Of a stretch of 64,000 nucleotides of DNA, positions 1-9,285 are shown piece after piece; positions within the stretch are counted from its first letter, which is position 1; every line of letters begins with the position of its first letter. Location: assembly GCF_001956045.1 (NCBI RefSeq), contig NZ_MRTH01000010.1, forward strand, positions 62,001 through 126,000. Direction: 5' to 3'. This DNA is from Paenibacillus sp. FSL H7-0331. GTDB lineage: Bacteria > Bacillota > Bacilli > Paenibacillales > NBRC-103111. The notes below the pieces were generated by a model that made no database searches, had not been told where the DNA came from, and was given only the letters and a program-made list of their open reading frames with translations. The translations under genes were made by a program, and so were the position numbers.

Positions 1-15
1 ATTTATGCATTTATA

Positions 16-29
16 AGTATAATAATTCA
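16..29 (+). promoter_or_regulatory. Candidate ARG box overlapping the argD -10 region
   Basis: The 14 bases match the arginine-repressor half-site pair TGAAT-N4-ATTCA at 12 of 14 positions. A TATAAT -10 hexamer lies inside it at 18-23, so bound AhrC/ArgR would block the promoter. The -35 would fall outside the window. The leader to the argD start would be only about 20 bases. This is a pattern match only. Confidence 0.35.
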
Positions 30-51
30 TTATTGAGAAGGAGTGATATGT

Positions 52-1263
52 ATGGGTATTCAAACTGAACTGGAAACTGCCACTTTACTGGCAGCAGCAA
101 GCACCTCGATTTTATCAACCGCAGTAAGGCCCGAGCTTGTGATGGAGCGCGGACAAGGTATGTATTTATGGGATACGGATGGCAAGCGGTATCTGGATTT
201 TGTCGGAGGATGGGCAGTTACATGTCTGGGTCATTCTCCCGCAGTTATTCAAGAAGCCTTGGCACAGCAATCGGCTGCACTGGTTCATTCCAGCCCCTCC
301 TTCTACAACAAACCGATGATTCAGTTTGCCAAGCTTTTAACCGACGGAACCGGTTATGACAGAGCTTTCTTTACGAGCAGCGGCGCTGAAGCCAATGAAG
401 GTGCCATCAAGCTTGCCAGAAAACACGGCTCGATTCATCTTGGCGGTGCTTTTGAAATTATTACTACGGTTAATGGTTTTCATGGACGTACGCTGGCTAC
501 GATGTCGGCAACAGGCAAGAAGCAGTGGGAACCTCTTTTCGCACCCAAAATACCGGGCTTCAAGCATGTCCCCTTGAATGATCTCGATGCTTGTCTGGCT
601 GCAATCAATCCTAATACGTGTGCTATTATGCTGGAGCTGGTTCAAGGTGAGGGGGGCGTCCATGAGGCTGAGGTGGAATATGTGCAGCAGCTTCGTAAAA
701 TTTGCGATGACTCCGGCATCATGCTGATCTTTGATGAGATACAAACCGGATTCGGTCGAACAGGCAAGCTGTTTGCTTATGAGCATTATGGGGTTCAAGC
801 GGATGTGATGACATTGGGCAAAGGCATAGGTGGCGGATTTCCGCTTTCGGCTATGTTGACTAAAGAAGCCTTTAATATTTTTGATGTCGGGGATCAAGGT
901 GGGACCTACACTGGACAGCCGCTCGCTATGGCGGTGGGGCTAGCCGTCGTCAATGAGCTGATTCGCCTGGAGCTTCCTCATCATGCAGAACAACAGGGCC
1001 GTTACATCGTCGAACGACTGCATCAAATCGAGGATAAGTATAACCTGAAGCACATTCGTGGCAAGGGATTGCTGCTAGCCTTTGACCTACCGAAGCCAGT
1101 TGGTGCCGAATTGGTTGCAGCATGCTTGCAGGCAGGTCTGCTGATCAACGCTCCCAATTCGTTAACCATTCGTTTAATGCCGCCTTTAGTTGTGTCCGCA
1201 ACAGACATTGACGTTATGTTTGATCTGCTTTGTGATGCTTTGGATGGCATTTTTAGAACCTAG
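52..1263 (+). CDS. argD: Acetylornithine aminotransferase (class III PLP aminotransferase)
   Basis: This 403-residue protein fits the argD family, which transfers the amino group from glutamate to N-acetylglutamate semialdehyde in arginine synthesis. It has the class III fold signatures: a PLP-phosphate GSSGAEANE-type loop around residue 105, an FDEIQTG motif around 229, and the Schiff-base lysine K257 in TLGKGIGGG. The ORF can open at a GTG at 43, but AGAAGGAG at 36-43 sits 8 bases before the ATG at 52, so that start is preferred. It is the first gene in view and may be the end of an arg cluster lying to the left, or a solo gene with its own promoter. Ornithine aminotransferase is a less likely reading. 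Confidence 0.88.
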   Translation: MGIQTELETATLLAAASTSILSTAVRPELVMERGQGMYLWDTDGKRYLDFVGGWAVTCLGHSPAVIQEALAQQSAALVHSSPSFYNKPMIQFAKLLTDGTGYDRAFFTSSGAEANEGAIKLARKHGSIHLGGAFEIITTVNGFHGRTLATMSATGKKQWEPLFAPKIPGFKHVPLNDLDACLAAINPNTCAIMLELVQGEGGVHEAEVEYVQQLRKICDDSGIMLIFDEIQTGFGRTGKLFAYEHYGVQADVMTLGKGIGGGFPLSAMLTKEAFNIFDVGDQGGTYTGQPLAMAVGLAVVNELIRLELPHHAEQQGRYIVERLHQIEDKYNLKHIRGKGLLLAFDLPKPVGAELVAACLQAGLLINAPNSLTIRLMPPLVVSATDIDVMFDLLCDALDGIFRT

Positions 1264-1383
1264 TCACCATAAGGGAGGGACTCGTCAAATTCCACTTTAT
1301 TCCTACAGCACCTGTCCATAACGGGTCTGTCCGCGTACACATACACTAAGGGGAAACTCAAATCATCGGAGGGAGTGGATACC

Positions 1384-2559
1384 ATGCCCTATCCCTGTGT
1401 GGGCATTCTCGTGAATGATAAGCTGCATCGCAGCATCCCCTTAGGCAAAACCAAATATGAAGCCGTACACTTGTATGTGAAGGCAGGCGCCAAATATGGA
1501 TTTACCCCCTGCTTTTTCCGAATAGACGATTTAGAACCGGGTGCACAAACCGTTAATGCTTACGTCATGCACAGCGGACAATTTATTCGCAAAATCGTAC
1601 CCGTACCTGAGGTCATTCACAATCGTGCGATTTATAACGGGCGCAAACAATTTAGGCAAATTAACTCCTGGATCAAGGAAGGCAAACAGCTGTTTAACCA
1701 ATGGAACCGTTACGGAAAGTTGTATGTTCAAGATGTATTGATGAAAGACCCGAGCCTGCGCCCGCACATACCAGCCACATACGACGCAAGCATAAGCCAT
1801 ATCCACATGATGATGAAGCTGTATAATGATTTGATTATTAAACCGAACAAAAGCAGTGTCGGACGTGGGGTCATGAAGCTGGAAAAAACGGTTCGAGGCT
1901 GGAAGCTCACGTATCCCGCATCATTAAGTATTCACAATAGAACGTGGCGTACGCTGACTTTTCAAGGCAATCGACTGCCACTCCTGCTCCGAAGCAGACT
2001 GCAGCGGGCACGCTATATCGTACAACAACGACTACCTCTCGCTACTTTCGGGGGACAGCCTTTTGACCTGCGTGTCTCCGTGCAGCGTGGAGCTATGGGA
2101 CAGTGGCAGGTTACAGGGATTGTGGCGAAGGTCGCTTCCAAGCGATGTTTTCTAACCAATGTTGCACAAGGTGGAACTGTTTACAGACTGGAGCCTATTC
2201 TTATCGCAGAATATCCGCACCTACAGCCGAAAGCAGTAATCAAAGGCATTGAGCAGTTTTCACTGCAGGTGGCAGAGCATTTGGGCAACCATCTGCCGCA
2301 TATGGCCGATCTCGGACTTGATGTCGGAATTACGATAGAAGGCTTTCCGATGCTAATCGAATGCAATGGCAAAGACCAACGCTACAGCTTTCGTGAAGCC
2401 GGCATGCTGCAGGAGTGGAAAGCAACCTATGACAATCCAATGGCTTATGCACGATATTTACTGGATTGTAGTTCGGCGAAAGCTAAGGAAGAGCTGCAGA
2501 AAACAAGTCAGCCAGCCAGATGTTTAGAGGCTATCGAAGTCAGGAGCCCATCTTGCTAA
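1384..2559 (+). CDS. YheC/YheD-family ATP-grasp protein (spore coat associated)
   Basis: The 391-residue product has the YheC/YheD layout: an N-terminal beta-rich part with VGILVNDKLHRSIP, then an ATP-grasp domain with KPNKSSVGRGVMKL around residue 158, FDLRVSVQR in the middle, and DLGLDVGITIEG before the metal-binding IECNGKD near residue 330. The family occurs in spore formers and is described as endospore coat associated; its substrate is not established. GGAGGGAG at 1368-1375 places the start at ATG 1384 rather than GTG 1375. It lies 120 bases after argD with no clear terminator between them, and a hairpin follows it. Confidence 0.8.
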   Translation: MPYPCVGILVNDKLHRSIPLGKTKYEAVHLYVKAGAKYGFTPCFFRIDDLEPGAQTVNAYVMHSGQFIRKIVPVPEVIHNRAIYNGRKQFRQINSWIKEGKQLFNQWNRYGKLYVQDVLMKDPSLRPHIPATYDASISHIHMMMKLYNDLIIKPNKSSVGRGVMKLEKTVRGWKLTYPASLSIHNRTWRTLTFQGNRLPLLLRSRLQRARYIVQQRLPLATFGGQPFDLRVSVQRGAMGQWQVTGIVAKVASKRCFLTNVAQGGTVYRLEPILIAEYPHLQPKAVIKGIEQFSLQVAEHLGNHLPHMADLGLDVGITIEGFPMLIECNGKDQRYSFREAGMLQEWKATYDNPMAYARYLLDCSSAKAKEELQKTSQPARCLEAIEVRSPSC

Positions 2560-2587
2560 TGCTGTCAGCTCTCCCGTAAAAACATAA

Positions 2588-2640
2588 AGACACGGAAATC
2601 GAGTCATAAACTGCATTGACTGATTTCCGTGTCTTGCTTT
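2588..2640 (+). terminator. Hairpin terminator after the YheC/YheD gene
   Basis: A perfect 13-bp stem (2588-2600 with 2622-2634) has a loop that can itself pair. The following T-rich run is weak. It sits between convergent genes and may serve both strands. Confidence 0.6.
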
Positions 2641-2698
2641 GATCGTTCATAATCAGGAGCTGATTACATAGGTTTTGGTAGTTCACTTTCTCTGTTTC

Positions 2699-2950
2699 TT
2701 ATTGAATAACTATCCCCAGCGCTGCTGCTCTTCTCAGCGTATCCTCGGTAAACTTGTTCTTTTTATATTTCTTCTCGATCTCTTCCTTGGTAAGCGGTAC
2801 CCATCTGAAATCCTTGTTCATATAAATCATCACTTTATGGCCCCAATCCACATGGATCGTACGGTTGGTCACCTTTTTAATATGGCCAATCTTGGAAACC
2901 GCGAAGCCGATCGTATCGATACAATATTTATCCAGCAAATTGTTGTTCAA
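2699..2950 (-). CDS. Small conserved-looking hypothetical protein, 83 aa
   Basis: I do not recognise a family. The product is short, basic and rich in beta-branched residues (IGHIKKVTNRTIHVDWGHKV), compatible with a small SH3- or KOW-like barrel followed by a charged helix (LTKEEIEKKYKKNKF). It starts at TTG 2950. The upstream GAAGGGGAG element is spaced 8 bases from the TTG, and this is the main evidence for translation. No signal peptide or membrane segment is seen. It converges on the YheC/YheD gene and is divergent from the GH127 gene. Its reality rests on the ribosome binding site and a protein-like composition. Confidence 0.6.
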   Translation of the reverse strand: MNNNLLDKYCIDTIGFAVSKIGHIKKVTNRTIHVDWGHKVMIYMNKDFRWVPLTKEEIEKKYKKNKFTEDTLRRAAALGIVIQ

Positions 2951-3183
2951 ATCTGTCTCTCCCCTTCAAGTTAAGAACCTCGTGTAACCTATTCTCCAAC
3001 ATAATAAAATTCGATATTTCCTTTCAAAATCCTGCCGTTCCTTTTCCAATCCTAGATAGTCGGTTTTTTCCACCTATTCTGATGAATCGTCCACTGACAG
3101 CAAGACGCCCTATTGATATCCTAATGGTATTACTATTGTTCTTTATTCACAAATCAATTCATTTAACAAGGAGTGAAATTTCA

Positions 3184-5148
3184 TTGTCAACGATCAATGA
3201 AGCTGTCAACATTCGTAAAATTACACCTGTTCCATTAAAAAGAGTTTCTATCGATGGGGGCTTCTGGTTGCAGCAACAAGAAACTAACCGTAACATCACC
3301 CTGCAAATTCAATATGAACAATGCCTGTTAACGGGCAGACTGAATGCCTGGAAGCTAGACTGGAAGCAGGGTGACGCCAATCAGCCACATCGGTTCTGGG
3401 ACTCGGATATCGCCAAATGGATTGAGGCGGCGGCCTACAGCCTGACTACTCACCCTGATGACGAATTGGAGCGTCAGGTGGATGACGCTATCGATCTGAT
3501 CGCTGCGGCACAGCAGGAGGACGGCTATTTGAATATTTTTTATACCGTCGTCGAGCCGCACAATCGTTGGAAGGATTTAAAGGACGGACACGAGTTATAT
3601 TGCGCAGGACACTTGATGGAAGCGGCTGTTGCTTATTTTGAAGCGACGGGTAAACGGCTGCTGTTGGATGTCATGTGCCGATATGCAGACTACATCGACA
3701 TGGTATTTGGTCCCGGTGAAGGTCAAATCCGTGGTTATGACGGTCATCCTGAAATCGAGCTTGCTCTTGTCAAATTGTACCGGACAACCGGGGAGCAGCG
3801 TTATTTAGAGCTATGTCATTTTTTTGTCGACGAACGTGGCCAACAGCCTCACTTCTTTGATCAGGAAGCCGCGAGCCGGGGCAAGCAGCCTTCACGAACC
3901 GGATATGCTCCCTACGATCATTACCAGGCACATCTTCCTATCAGGGAACAGCGTACGGTGGAAGGTCACTCCGTTCGAGCGGTATATTTGTACAGTGGAG
4001 TGGCCGATCTGGCGGCCGAAATCAAGGATTCTTCGCTATATGAAGCTTGTGAGCAGCTGTGGAACCATATGGTTGAAAAGCGGATGTACATTACCGGGGG
4101 TATAGGATCGACTGATCATTACGAACGATTTACTTATGATTACGACTTACCCAACGATACCGCTTATGCTGAAACGTGCGCCTCGATCGGATTGATATTT
4201 TGGGCTCATCGGATGGCACTGCAGAGTGGAGACAGCCGCTATATGGACGAACTGGAGCGCGCCTTATACAACGGTACGATCAGCGGGGTGTCGCAGAACG
4301 GAAGCCGTTTCTTTTACGCCAACCATCTGGAGGTACTACCTGCCGCCCATCATTTCAACACATTGAAATTCAACAAAACTGCGGTTGCCGAGCAGCGACA
4401 GGAGTGGTTCGGCTGCTCCTGCTGCCCGCCTAATATCGCAAGGTTGATTGCTTCGCTTGGGCAGTATATGTACGCTGAAGGAAACGATGAGGCTATCGTT
4501 CACCTGTACGGTGAAAGCCGTGCCAGCTTGAATATCGGAAGCCAACACGTTGAGATTCAACAGCAAACCAACTACCCATGGGATGAAACGGTATCCATCC
4601 AGGTATCACCCGAGCGAGCAGCTGAATTTTCCATCAGCCTGCGTCTGCCTGGCTGGTGCCGCAAAGCTCTGGTCAAGGTTAATGGCCAATCGATAGATTG
4701 TATTCCCCTTATGCATAAAGGTTATATACGGCTTACTCGCACATGGTCACCCGATGATCGGATTGAGCTCATTCTGCAGATGCCCGTCGAAGCTGTTGAG
4801 GCTCACCCCGAGGTCCGCGCCAATGCAGGCAGGATCGCGCTGCAGCGTGGCCCGATCGTCTATTGCCTGGAGGAAACCGATAACAGCACCAATTTACGAG
4901 ATATGACAGTGTCATTAGATGAAATGCCGCAAGCTCGTCATGAGGCTTCCCTGCTAAGCGGCATTACCATCCTCGAAGGTACCGCAAGCCGCTCCACGCT
5001 TCAGAATTGGGAGGGGAAATTGTATCAACGCGCCGTGGCAGCACAAGATGATGAAGCCAAGGAGCTTGTTACATTCCGAGCTGTTCCTTACTATGCATGG
5101 GGCAATCGTACACCTGGGGAAATGTTGGTATGGGTCGGGAAGAAATAA
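3184..5148 (+). CDS. GH127 (DUF1680) beta-L-arabinofuranosidase
   Basis: This 654-residue protein matches glycoside hydrolase family 127, which releases beta-L-arabinofuranose and uses a zinc-bound cysteine nucleophile. Visible key residues match the Bifidobacterium HypBA1 pattern: E314 as acid/base, E330 and C332 in AETCASIG, and the CxCC cluster C411/C413/C414 in FGCSCCPPN. The 16-residue gap between the two glutamates equals that in HypBA1. The longest ORF starts at 3082, but AAGGAG at 3168-3173 favours TTG 3184, giving a normal family length. There is no signal peptide, so it should act in the cytoplasm on imported oligosaccharides, yet no transporter adjoins it. An AraC regulator converges from the right. 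Confidence 0.85.
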   Translation: MSTINEAVNIRKITPVPLKRVSIDGGFWLQQQETNRNITLQIQYEQCLLTGRLNAWKLDWKQGDANQPHRFWDSDIAKWIEAAAYSLTTHPDDELERQVDDAIDLIAAAQQEDGYLNIFYTVVEPHNRWKDLKDGHELYCAGHLMEAAVAYFEATGKRLLLDVMCRYADYIDMVFGPGEGQIRGYDGHPEIELALVKLYRTTGEQRYLELCHFFVDERGQQPHFFDQEAASRGKQPSRTGYAPYDHYQAHLPIREQRTVEGHSVRAVYLYSGVADLAAEIKDSSLYEACEQLWNHMVEKRMYITGGIGSTDHYERFTYDYDLPNDTAYAETCASIGLIFWAHRMALQSGDSRYMDELERALYNGTISGVSQNGSRFFYANHLEVLPAAHHFNTLKFNKTAVAEQRQEWFGCSCCPPNIARLIASLGQYMYAEGNDEAIVHLYGESRASLNIGSQHVEIQQQTNYPWDETVSIQVSPERAAEFSISLRLPGWCRKALVKVNGQSIDCIPLMHKGYIRLTRTWSPDDRIELILQMPVEAVEAHPEVRANAGRIALQRGPIVYCLEETDNSTNLRDMTVSLDEMPQARHEASLLSGITILEGTASRSTLQNWEGKLYQRAVAAQDDEAKELVTFRAVPYYAWGNRTPGEMLVWVGKK

Positions 5149-5155
5149 CGGTCAG

Positions 5156-5200
5156 CAAGCGTTGAACGCTGTCACAGACAGCCCATTCGACGCTTGTTTG
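5156..5200. terminator. Hairpin terminator between convergent GH127 and AraC genes
   Basis: The outer arms CAAGCG and CGCTTG pair across 5156-5196 and an inner GCTGTC/GACAGC pair extends the stem. T-rich sequence follows on the + strand. It lies between two convergent stop codons. Confidence 0.6.
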
Positions 5201-5228
5201 TTTATCTGGAGCAGAGGCTGATCTTCCT

Positions 5229-6011
5229 TTAATGAACGGGAATATCCCTGTCTTTGATATATTGGGCAGGCGGCTTGCCGGTTTCTCTTTTGAATACGCG
5301 ATGGAAATAAGATGGATCACAATAACCCAAATAATCGGATATATCACCGATGGTTCTTTGGGAATGACTTAGCAAATAGACAGCCGTTTTAACGCGCATC
5401 GCATGAACATAACCCCCGATCGTCTGACCGGTAACCTCGCTGAATACCGCAGCCGCATAATTCGGGCTTTTTCCTATGACTTCACTCAACTCTTCCTTGG
5501 TTACCTTCTCACGATAATGATTCTGGATATAGCCTTTCATCAGGCTGGTATGCTTTTCCTTCAGAGCTGAAGGACGCCCCTCATCGACTTCCCGGTTCAG
5601 GTGGGTCAGAATCTCCTGCACTAACGCCCCGCACATCGATTCATAATAGGCCAGCCGTTCACTCCACTCCTGCTGCAGCACCCGAAATCGCTGGTGCAGT
5701 AGTTCATATTTACCTGTTTTCCATATACAATACTTCGGGTTATGTACCAACGGCAGCAGCGGAGCCGCAGAGCTTTGAAAGCACACAACATATTTCTCGT
5801 GCGTAACCGTGGGTATACACTTGCCATAATACGTCATATTACTGGGTATGAAGAGCAGATCACCTTTTTCCAGCAGTACCTTCTCTCCCTCGAGCCAGTA
5901 CACACATTTGCCATAGCTGACCATAATCAAGGCGTGATGATTAGCCCCATGCTCATACTCCTCAAACCAGCTTGTTCCTGCGTCCAGCCGAACAGACTTG
6001 ATAACAACCAT
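5229..6011 (-). CDS. AraC-family transcriptional regulator with cupin sensor domain
   Basis: The 260-residue protein has an N-terminal cupin-like sugar-sensing half (residues about 1-120, with HHALIMVSYGKCVYWLEGE) and a C-terminal double helix-turn-helix of the AraC type (about 160-255), ending in the family signature GYCDPSYFHRVFKRETGKPPAQYI. GGAGGTG just upstream places the start at ATG 6011, not at the far end of the ORF. It converges on the GH127 gene and is divergent from pyk. Control of the arabinofuranosidase gene is a reasonable inference, but no operator was identified. Confidence 0.8.
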   Translation of the reverse strand: MVVIKSVRLDAGTSWFEEYEHGANHHALIMVSYGKCVYWLEGEKVLLEKGDLLFIPSNMTYYGKCIPTVTHEKYVVCFQSSAAPLLPLVHNPKYCIWKTGKYELLHQRFRVLQQEWSERLAYYESMCGALVQEILTHLNREVDEGRPSALKEKHTSLMKGYIQNHYREKVTKEELSEVIGKSPNYAAAVFSEVTGQTIGGYVHAMRVKTAVYLLSHSQRTIGDISDYLGYCDPSYFHRVFKRETGKPPAQYIKDRDIPVH

Positions 6012-6177
6012 TGCTGCACCTCCATTCTCTTGAAAAACGTTAAATTCCATCTCACAGCACTCGAGCCGTAATTGACTTAAGATACTATTATACAAATACG
6101 ATACTATTATTCATAGTCTAATCCAATAATATTGCCTACAATAAGTCCAATCAAGTAGAAATAAAGGAGTGCTAACA

Positions 6178-7599
6178 ATGACACATCGCAAAACGAAAAT
6201 CATGTGTACCATGGGACCTGCCTGTGATTCCGTCGATATGCTGAAGAAACTGATTCAGGCTGGTATGAGCGCAGCCCGGATGAATATGGCACACGGAGAT
6301 CTGGACGAGCATAAGGGAAGAATCGATAGAGTCAGACAAGCTGCCAAGGAACTGGGCGCAACCGTTGCTATATTAATGGATATTAAAGGACCGGAAATTC
6401 GTACAGGACTGCTTCAGGAATCGTCGTATGAGCTGAAGACCGATGCCAGCCTCACTTTAACGACTGAACAGATTCAAGGGGATGCCAGCCGTATCTCAGT
6501 TTCCTATCAGGATCTGACCCGAGACGTCAAACCAGGCTCCCGGATTCTGATTGATGATGGATTGATCGAGCTTCAGGTCGAAACCATTGAAGGTACCGAA
6601 ATCCACTGCCGCATTCTTAACGGTGGTTTGATCAAATCGCGCAAGGGTGTCAACCTGCCCGGAATCCATACCTCGCTGCCCGGTGTTACCGAGCGTGATA
6701 TTATGCATATTGAATTCGGTATCGAGCAGGATATCGACATTATCGCAGCTTCCTTCGTACGTAAAGCCAGCGACATTCTTGAAATTCGGGAGCTGTTGGA
6801 AAAACGCGGAGCGTCCCACATTCAGATCATTTCCAAGATTGAAAATCAGGAGGGTGTCGATAACCTGGATGCAATTCTGGAGGTATCGGATGGTTTAATG
6901 GTAGCCCGTGGTGACCTTGGGGTCGAAATTCCGGTCGAGGATGTACCTATTATCCAAAAACAGATGATTCAAAAAGGCAATGCAGTAGGCAAACCGATCA
7001 TTACGGCTACCCATATGCTGGATTCGATGCAATACAATCCGCGTCCGACAAGAGCCGAAGCCAGTGACGTGGCCAATGCCGTATATGATGGTACCGATGT
7101 CCTGATGTTGTCTGGGGAAACTGCCGCTGGAAAGTATCCACTGGAATCCGTTCGCATGATGGCCTCCATTGCAGCCAATATCGAAGAGGTTCTGCCTTAT
7201 AAGGATATGCTTCGGGTGAAAGCCGCTCAACAGAAAGCTACGATCACCGAAGTTATCAGCCAGTCTGCCGTTAGCTCCTCACTCGATCTGGATGCCAAAG
7301 CGATTGTAGTTTCGACCAGTACCGGATTCAGCGCACGGATGGTAGCCAAATACCGTCCACAATCACCTATTATCGCTGTCACTGCAAGTGAACGCGTGCA
7401 GCGCCGCCTTTGCTTATGCTGGGGAGTCATTCCTGTATCAGGCAGAGAGGTCGTTTCTACAGATGACATGTTTGAATCAGCTATCCACAGCGCTCTACAA
7501 AGTGGAATTGTCGCAACAGGAGATCTGGTTGTCGTGTCCGCCGGGGTTCCAGTCGGCGAAGCAGGCTCAACCAATTTGATTAAAATTCAGCACATTTAA
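6178..7599 (+). CDS. pyk: Pyruvate kinase, short form without C-terminal PEP-utiliser-like domain
   Basis: The 473-residue enzyme converts phosphoenolpyruvate and ADP to pyruvate and ATP. Signatures appear in order: KIMCTMGPA near the N terminus, MDIKGPEIRTG, the catalytic lysine block ISKIENQEGVDNLD, VARGDLGVEIP and ITATHMLDSM. The last motif carries His where ATQML is usual. Many Bacillales pyruvate kinases are about 585 residues with an added C-terminal PEP-utiliser-like domain; this one stops after the allosteric domain and could be a second isozyme. AAGGAG at 6164-6169 selects ATG 6178. It stands alone, away from pfkA or accA, and a strong terminator follows. Confidence 0.9.
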   Translation: MTHRKTKIMCTMGPACDSVDMLKKLIQAGMSAARMNMAHGDLDEHKGRIDRVRQAAKELGATVAILMDIKGPEIRTGLLQESSYELKTDASLTLTTEQIQGDASRISVSYQDLTRDVKPGSRILIDDGLIELQVETIEGTEIHCRILNGGLIKSRKGVNLPGIHTSLPGVTERDIMHIEFGIEQDIDIIAASFVRKASDILEIRELLEKRGASHIQIISKIENQEGVDNLDAILEVSDGLMVARGDLGVEIPVEDVPIIQKQMIQKGNAVGKPIITATHMLDSMQYNPRPTRAEASDVANAVYDGTDVLMLSGETAAGKYPLESVRMMASIAANIEEVLPYKDMLRVKAAQQKATITEVISQSAVSSSLDLDAKAIVVSTSTGFSARMVAKYRPQSPIIAVTASERVQRRLCLCWGVIPVSGREVVSTDDMFESAIHSALQSGIVATGDLVVVSAGVPVGEAGSTNLIKIQHI

Positions 7600-7612
7600 A
7601 TCATTACATGAA

Positions 7613-7656
7613 AATAGCGCCCTTCACCTACGCACGGTAGAGTAAGGGCGCTATTG
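7613..7656 (+). terminator. Terminator after pyk
   Basis: A perfect 12-bp stem pairs 7613-7624 with 7644-7655. The loop contains a second small pairing (CTAC with GTAG). Confidence 0.7.
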
Positions 7657-7837
7657 TTCATTGTACTTTATGCAGCTTGGACTATGCCTTCGTTTCCATT
7701 TTCAGTTAAATAAGCATTGTTAATTAAACTTATCGTTGGAATTCATATTATTTTCACATTCATCTTATGCATGGCGTGATTTATCCACTAAAATGGAGAT
7801 GTATGCTCACCATTATGTTAGAAAGTAGGCGTTCCTA

Positions 7838-8134
7838 TTGTCAAAGCTGTCCCTTTCCTTGTTGAAGATTATCGGTTATGCAGAGGGCATATCCTTCCTC
7901 GTCATCCTCTTTATCGCAATGCCTATCAAATACTTCACCGATTTCTACAATCCTGTTCCCATTGTCGGTATGCTGCATGGCGTTTTATTCGTAATTTTTT
8001 GCGTTGCGATTGTTTTCGCGGCCATTATGAATCGTTGGTCCATCCTCCGTGTGTTAGGTGCGTTTTTATCGGCATTTATCCCTTTTGGTCCTTTTATCTT
8101 GGAATCCCGTTTACGCAAGGATAAACTTGCATAA
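7838..8134 (+). CDS. DUF3817 small integral membrane protein
   Basis: The 98-residue protein has three hydrophobic segments (about 10-30, 42-62 and 68-86) and the DUF3817 pattern: GYAEGISFLVILFIAMP, then VGMLHGVLFV, and a basic tail ESRLRKDKL. The family occurs in many Gram-positive genomes and its role is unknown. Translation appears to start at TTG 7838 with only a weak ribosome binding site. It is monocistronic and converges on the desaturase gene. Confidence 0.72.
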   Translation: MSKLSLSLLKIIGYAEGISFLVILFIAMPIKYFTDFYNPVPIVGMLHGVLFVIFCVAIVFAAIMNRWSILRVLGAFLSAFIPFGPFILESRLRKDKLA

Positions 8135-8191
8135 TCTATGCCTATTTTTACATTTCGGGATGTACAGCAGCTCCGTGCGGAACCACACAAC

Positions 8192-8230
8192 AAATAAGCA
8201 TAAGCCCCATGGCGGGACTTATGCTTATTT
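8192..8230. terminator. Bidirectional terminator between DUF3817 gene and desaturase
   Basis: A 13-bp stem (8192-8204 with 8218-8230) is flanked by A-rich and T-rich ends. It is therefore usable from both strands, and it touches the stop codon of the desaturase. Confidence 0.7.
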
Positions 8231-9141
8231 TAACTGATCCCTTTGGCTGCCAGCCGCTGGCTGATCCTCTGCAGCTTCACATGATATTGCAGCAAATCCT
8301 GCTTGGCGTTTTCCGCGTCAGCCCGGCTTGGCTGCAGCTTCGCAATCGCCCAGAATTGGATCAAATAATCGAAAACCTGATTAAAATACGATACCGGACC
8401 ATAGTTAGCTTCCTTGGCAATCACGTCCATCCGTTCCTTGAATGATGGCATCGAAGTGCCCGGCATGGCAAAGCTCGTCATCGCTTTATGAATGTAATAC
8501 ACAAAGTTGTGATCCACCCCCAGATACCCCTTCACCGCATCCCGATAAAAAGCAAAATGTAGCGTTTCATCCTTGGCAATCCTTCTCAGCAGCTTAGCCA
8601 AATACGGATCATGAGGGCCTGCAGCCTTCGCTACATTATTGTAGAACACCATCGTCGCAAGCTCCTGAATCGCTGTATACACCATCGTTTCCATAGCTGT
8701 ATCAAAATCAGGAACAAATCCGCCCTCCACCACCGTTTTGCGGAGCTGGTGCAGCTCGTGCGGGTCCGCATTGCGGGTAATGATCAGGTAGGTTTCCAGC
8801 AAGTTGGAATGCTGATCCTCTTCTGACACCCAGGTGTGAACAAAATCCTGAAGCACCTTCAGCGAACCCTTAAACGTTGTGGCCAAGTGATGATAAAAAA
8901 ATGGCAGGTTGACCTCAGTCAAAAGTGAGGTCTCAACAGCAAGATAAATAGGCAGGGGCAGCTTTCTTTGCTCAATTGACCATGGCTCTGTGATGAAGGA
9001 GCGACCTAATTCCCAAGGTATAAATTCATGATAACTCCAATCTATTTCAGAGGCACGTTTACGGTGCAATGCATATAGTTCGGTTAAATATGGCTCTAGT
9101 TTGGGACTAAAAACATCAAGCTTATAGTTTTCTAATGGCAT
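8230..9141 (-). CDS. Soluble acyl-ACP desaturase (ferritin-like di-iron)
   Basis: The 303-residue protein fits the soluble acyl-[acyl-carrier-protein] desaturase family, which introduces a double bond into ACP-bound fatty acids using a di-iron centre. Two carboxylate/histidine motifs characteristic of the fold are visible: SEEDQHSNLL around residue 109 and KDETLHFAFYR around 198. Two further glutamates lie in YLAVETSLLTEVNLP (about 70) and AIQELATM (about 166). No membrane segments are present. The ATG at 9141 follows a TGAGGAA-type ribosome binding site. It lies just downstream of, and on the same strand as, the ba3 oxidase genes, but a 144-base gap separates them. Confidence 0.82.
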   Translation of the reverse strand: MPLENYKLDVFSPKLEPYLTELYALHRKRASEIDWSYHEFIPWELGRSFITEPWSIEQRKLPLPIYLAVETSLLTEVNLPFFYHHLATTFKGSLKVLQDFVHTWVSEEDQHSNLLETYLIITRNADPHELHQLRKTVVEGGFVPDFDTAMETMVYTAIQELATMVFYNNVAKAAGPHDPYLAKLLRRIAKDETLHFAFYRDAVKGYLGVDHNFVYYIHKAMTSFAMPGTSMPSFKERMDVIAKEANYGPVSYFNQVFDYLIQFWAIAKLQPSRADAENAKQDLLQYHVKLQRISQRLAAKGIS

Positions 9142-9285
9142 TTGGGTGTGTTCCTCAATTCTTATAAGCTTTATGTCTCAAGTAAGGATACCATATATTA
9201 CGCTTAATAAATAATTATTTCATATTTTCATAGACTTTATTCCTAAATAGGAGTATTATAAAATATTTATTTGGAAAATTTTACT

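Noticed and set aside
337..897. 186-aa ORF on the minus strand inside argD
   Set aside because: It lies fully within argD in another frame, has no ribosome binding site, and its translation is rich in Cys/Arg/Ser without motifs.
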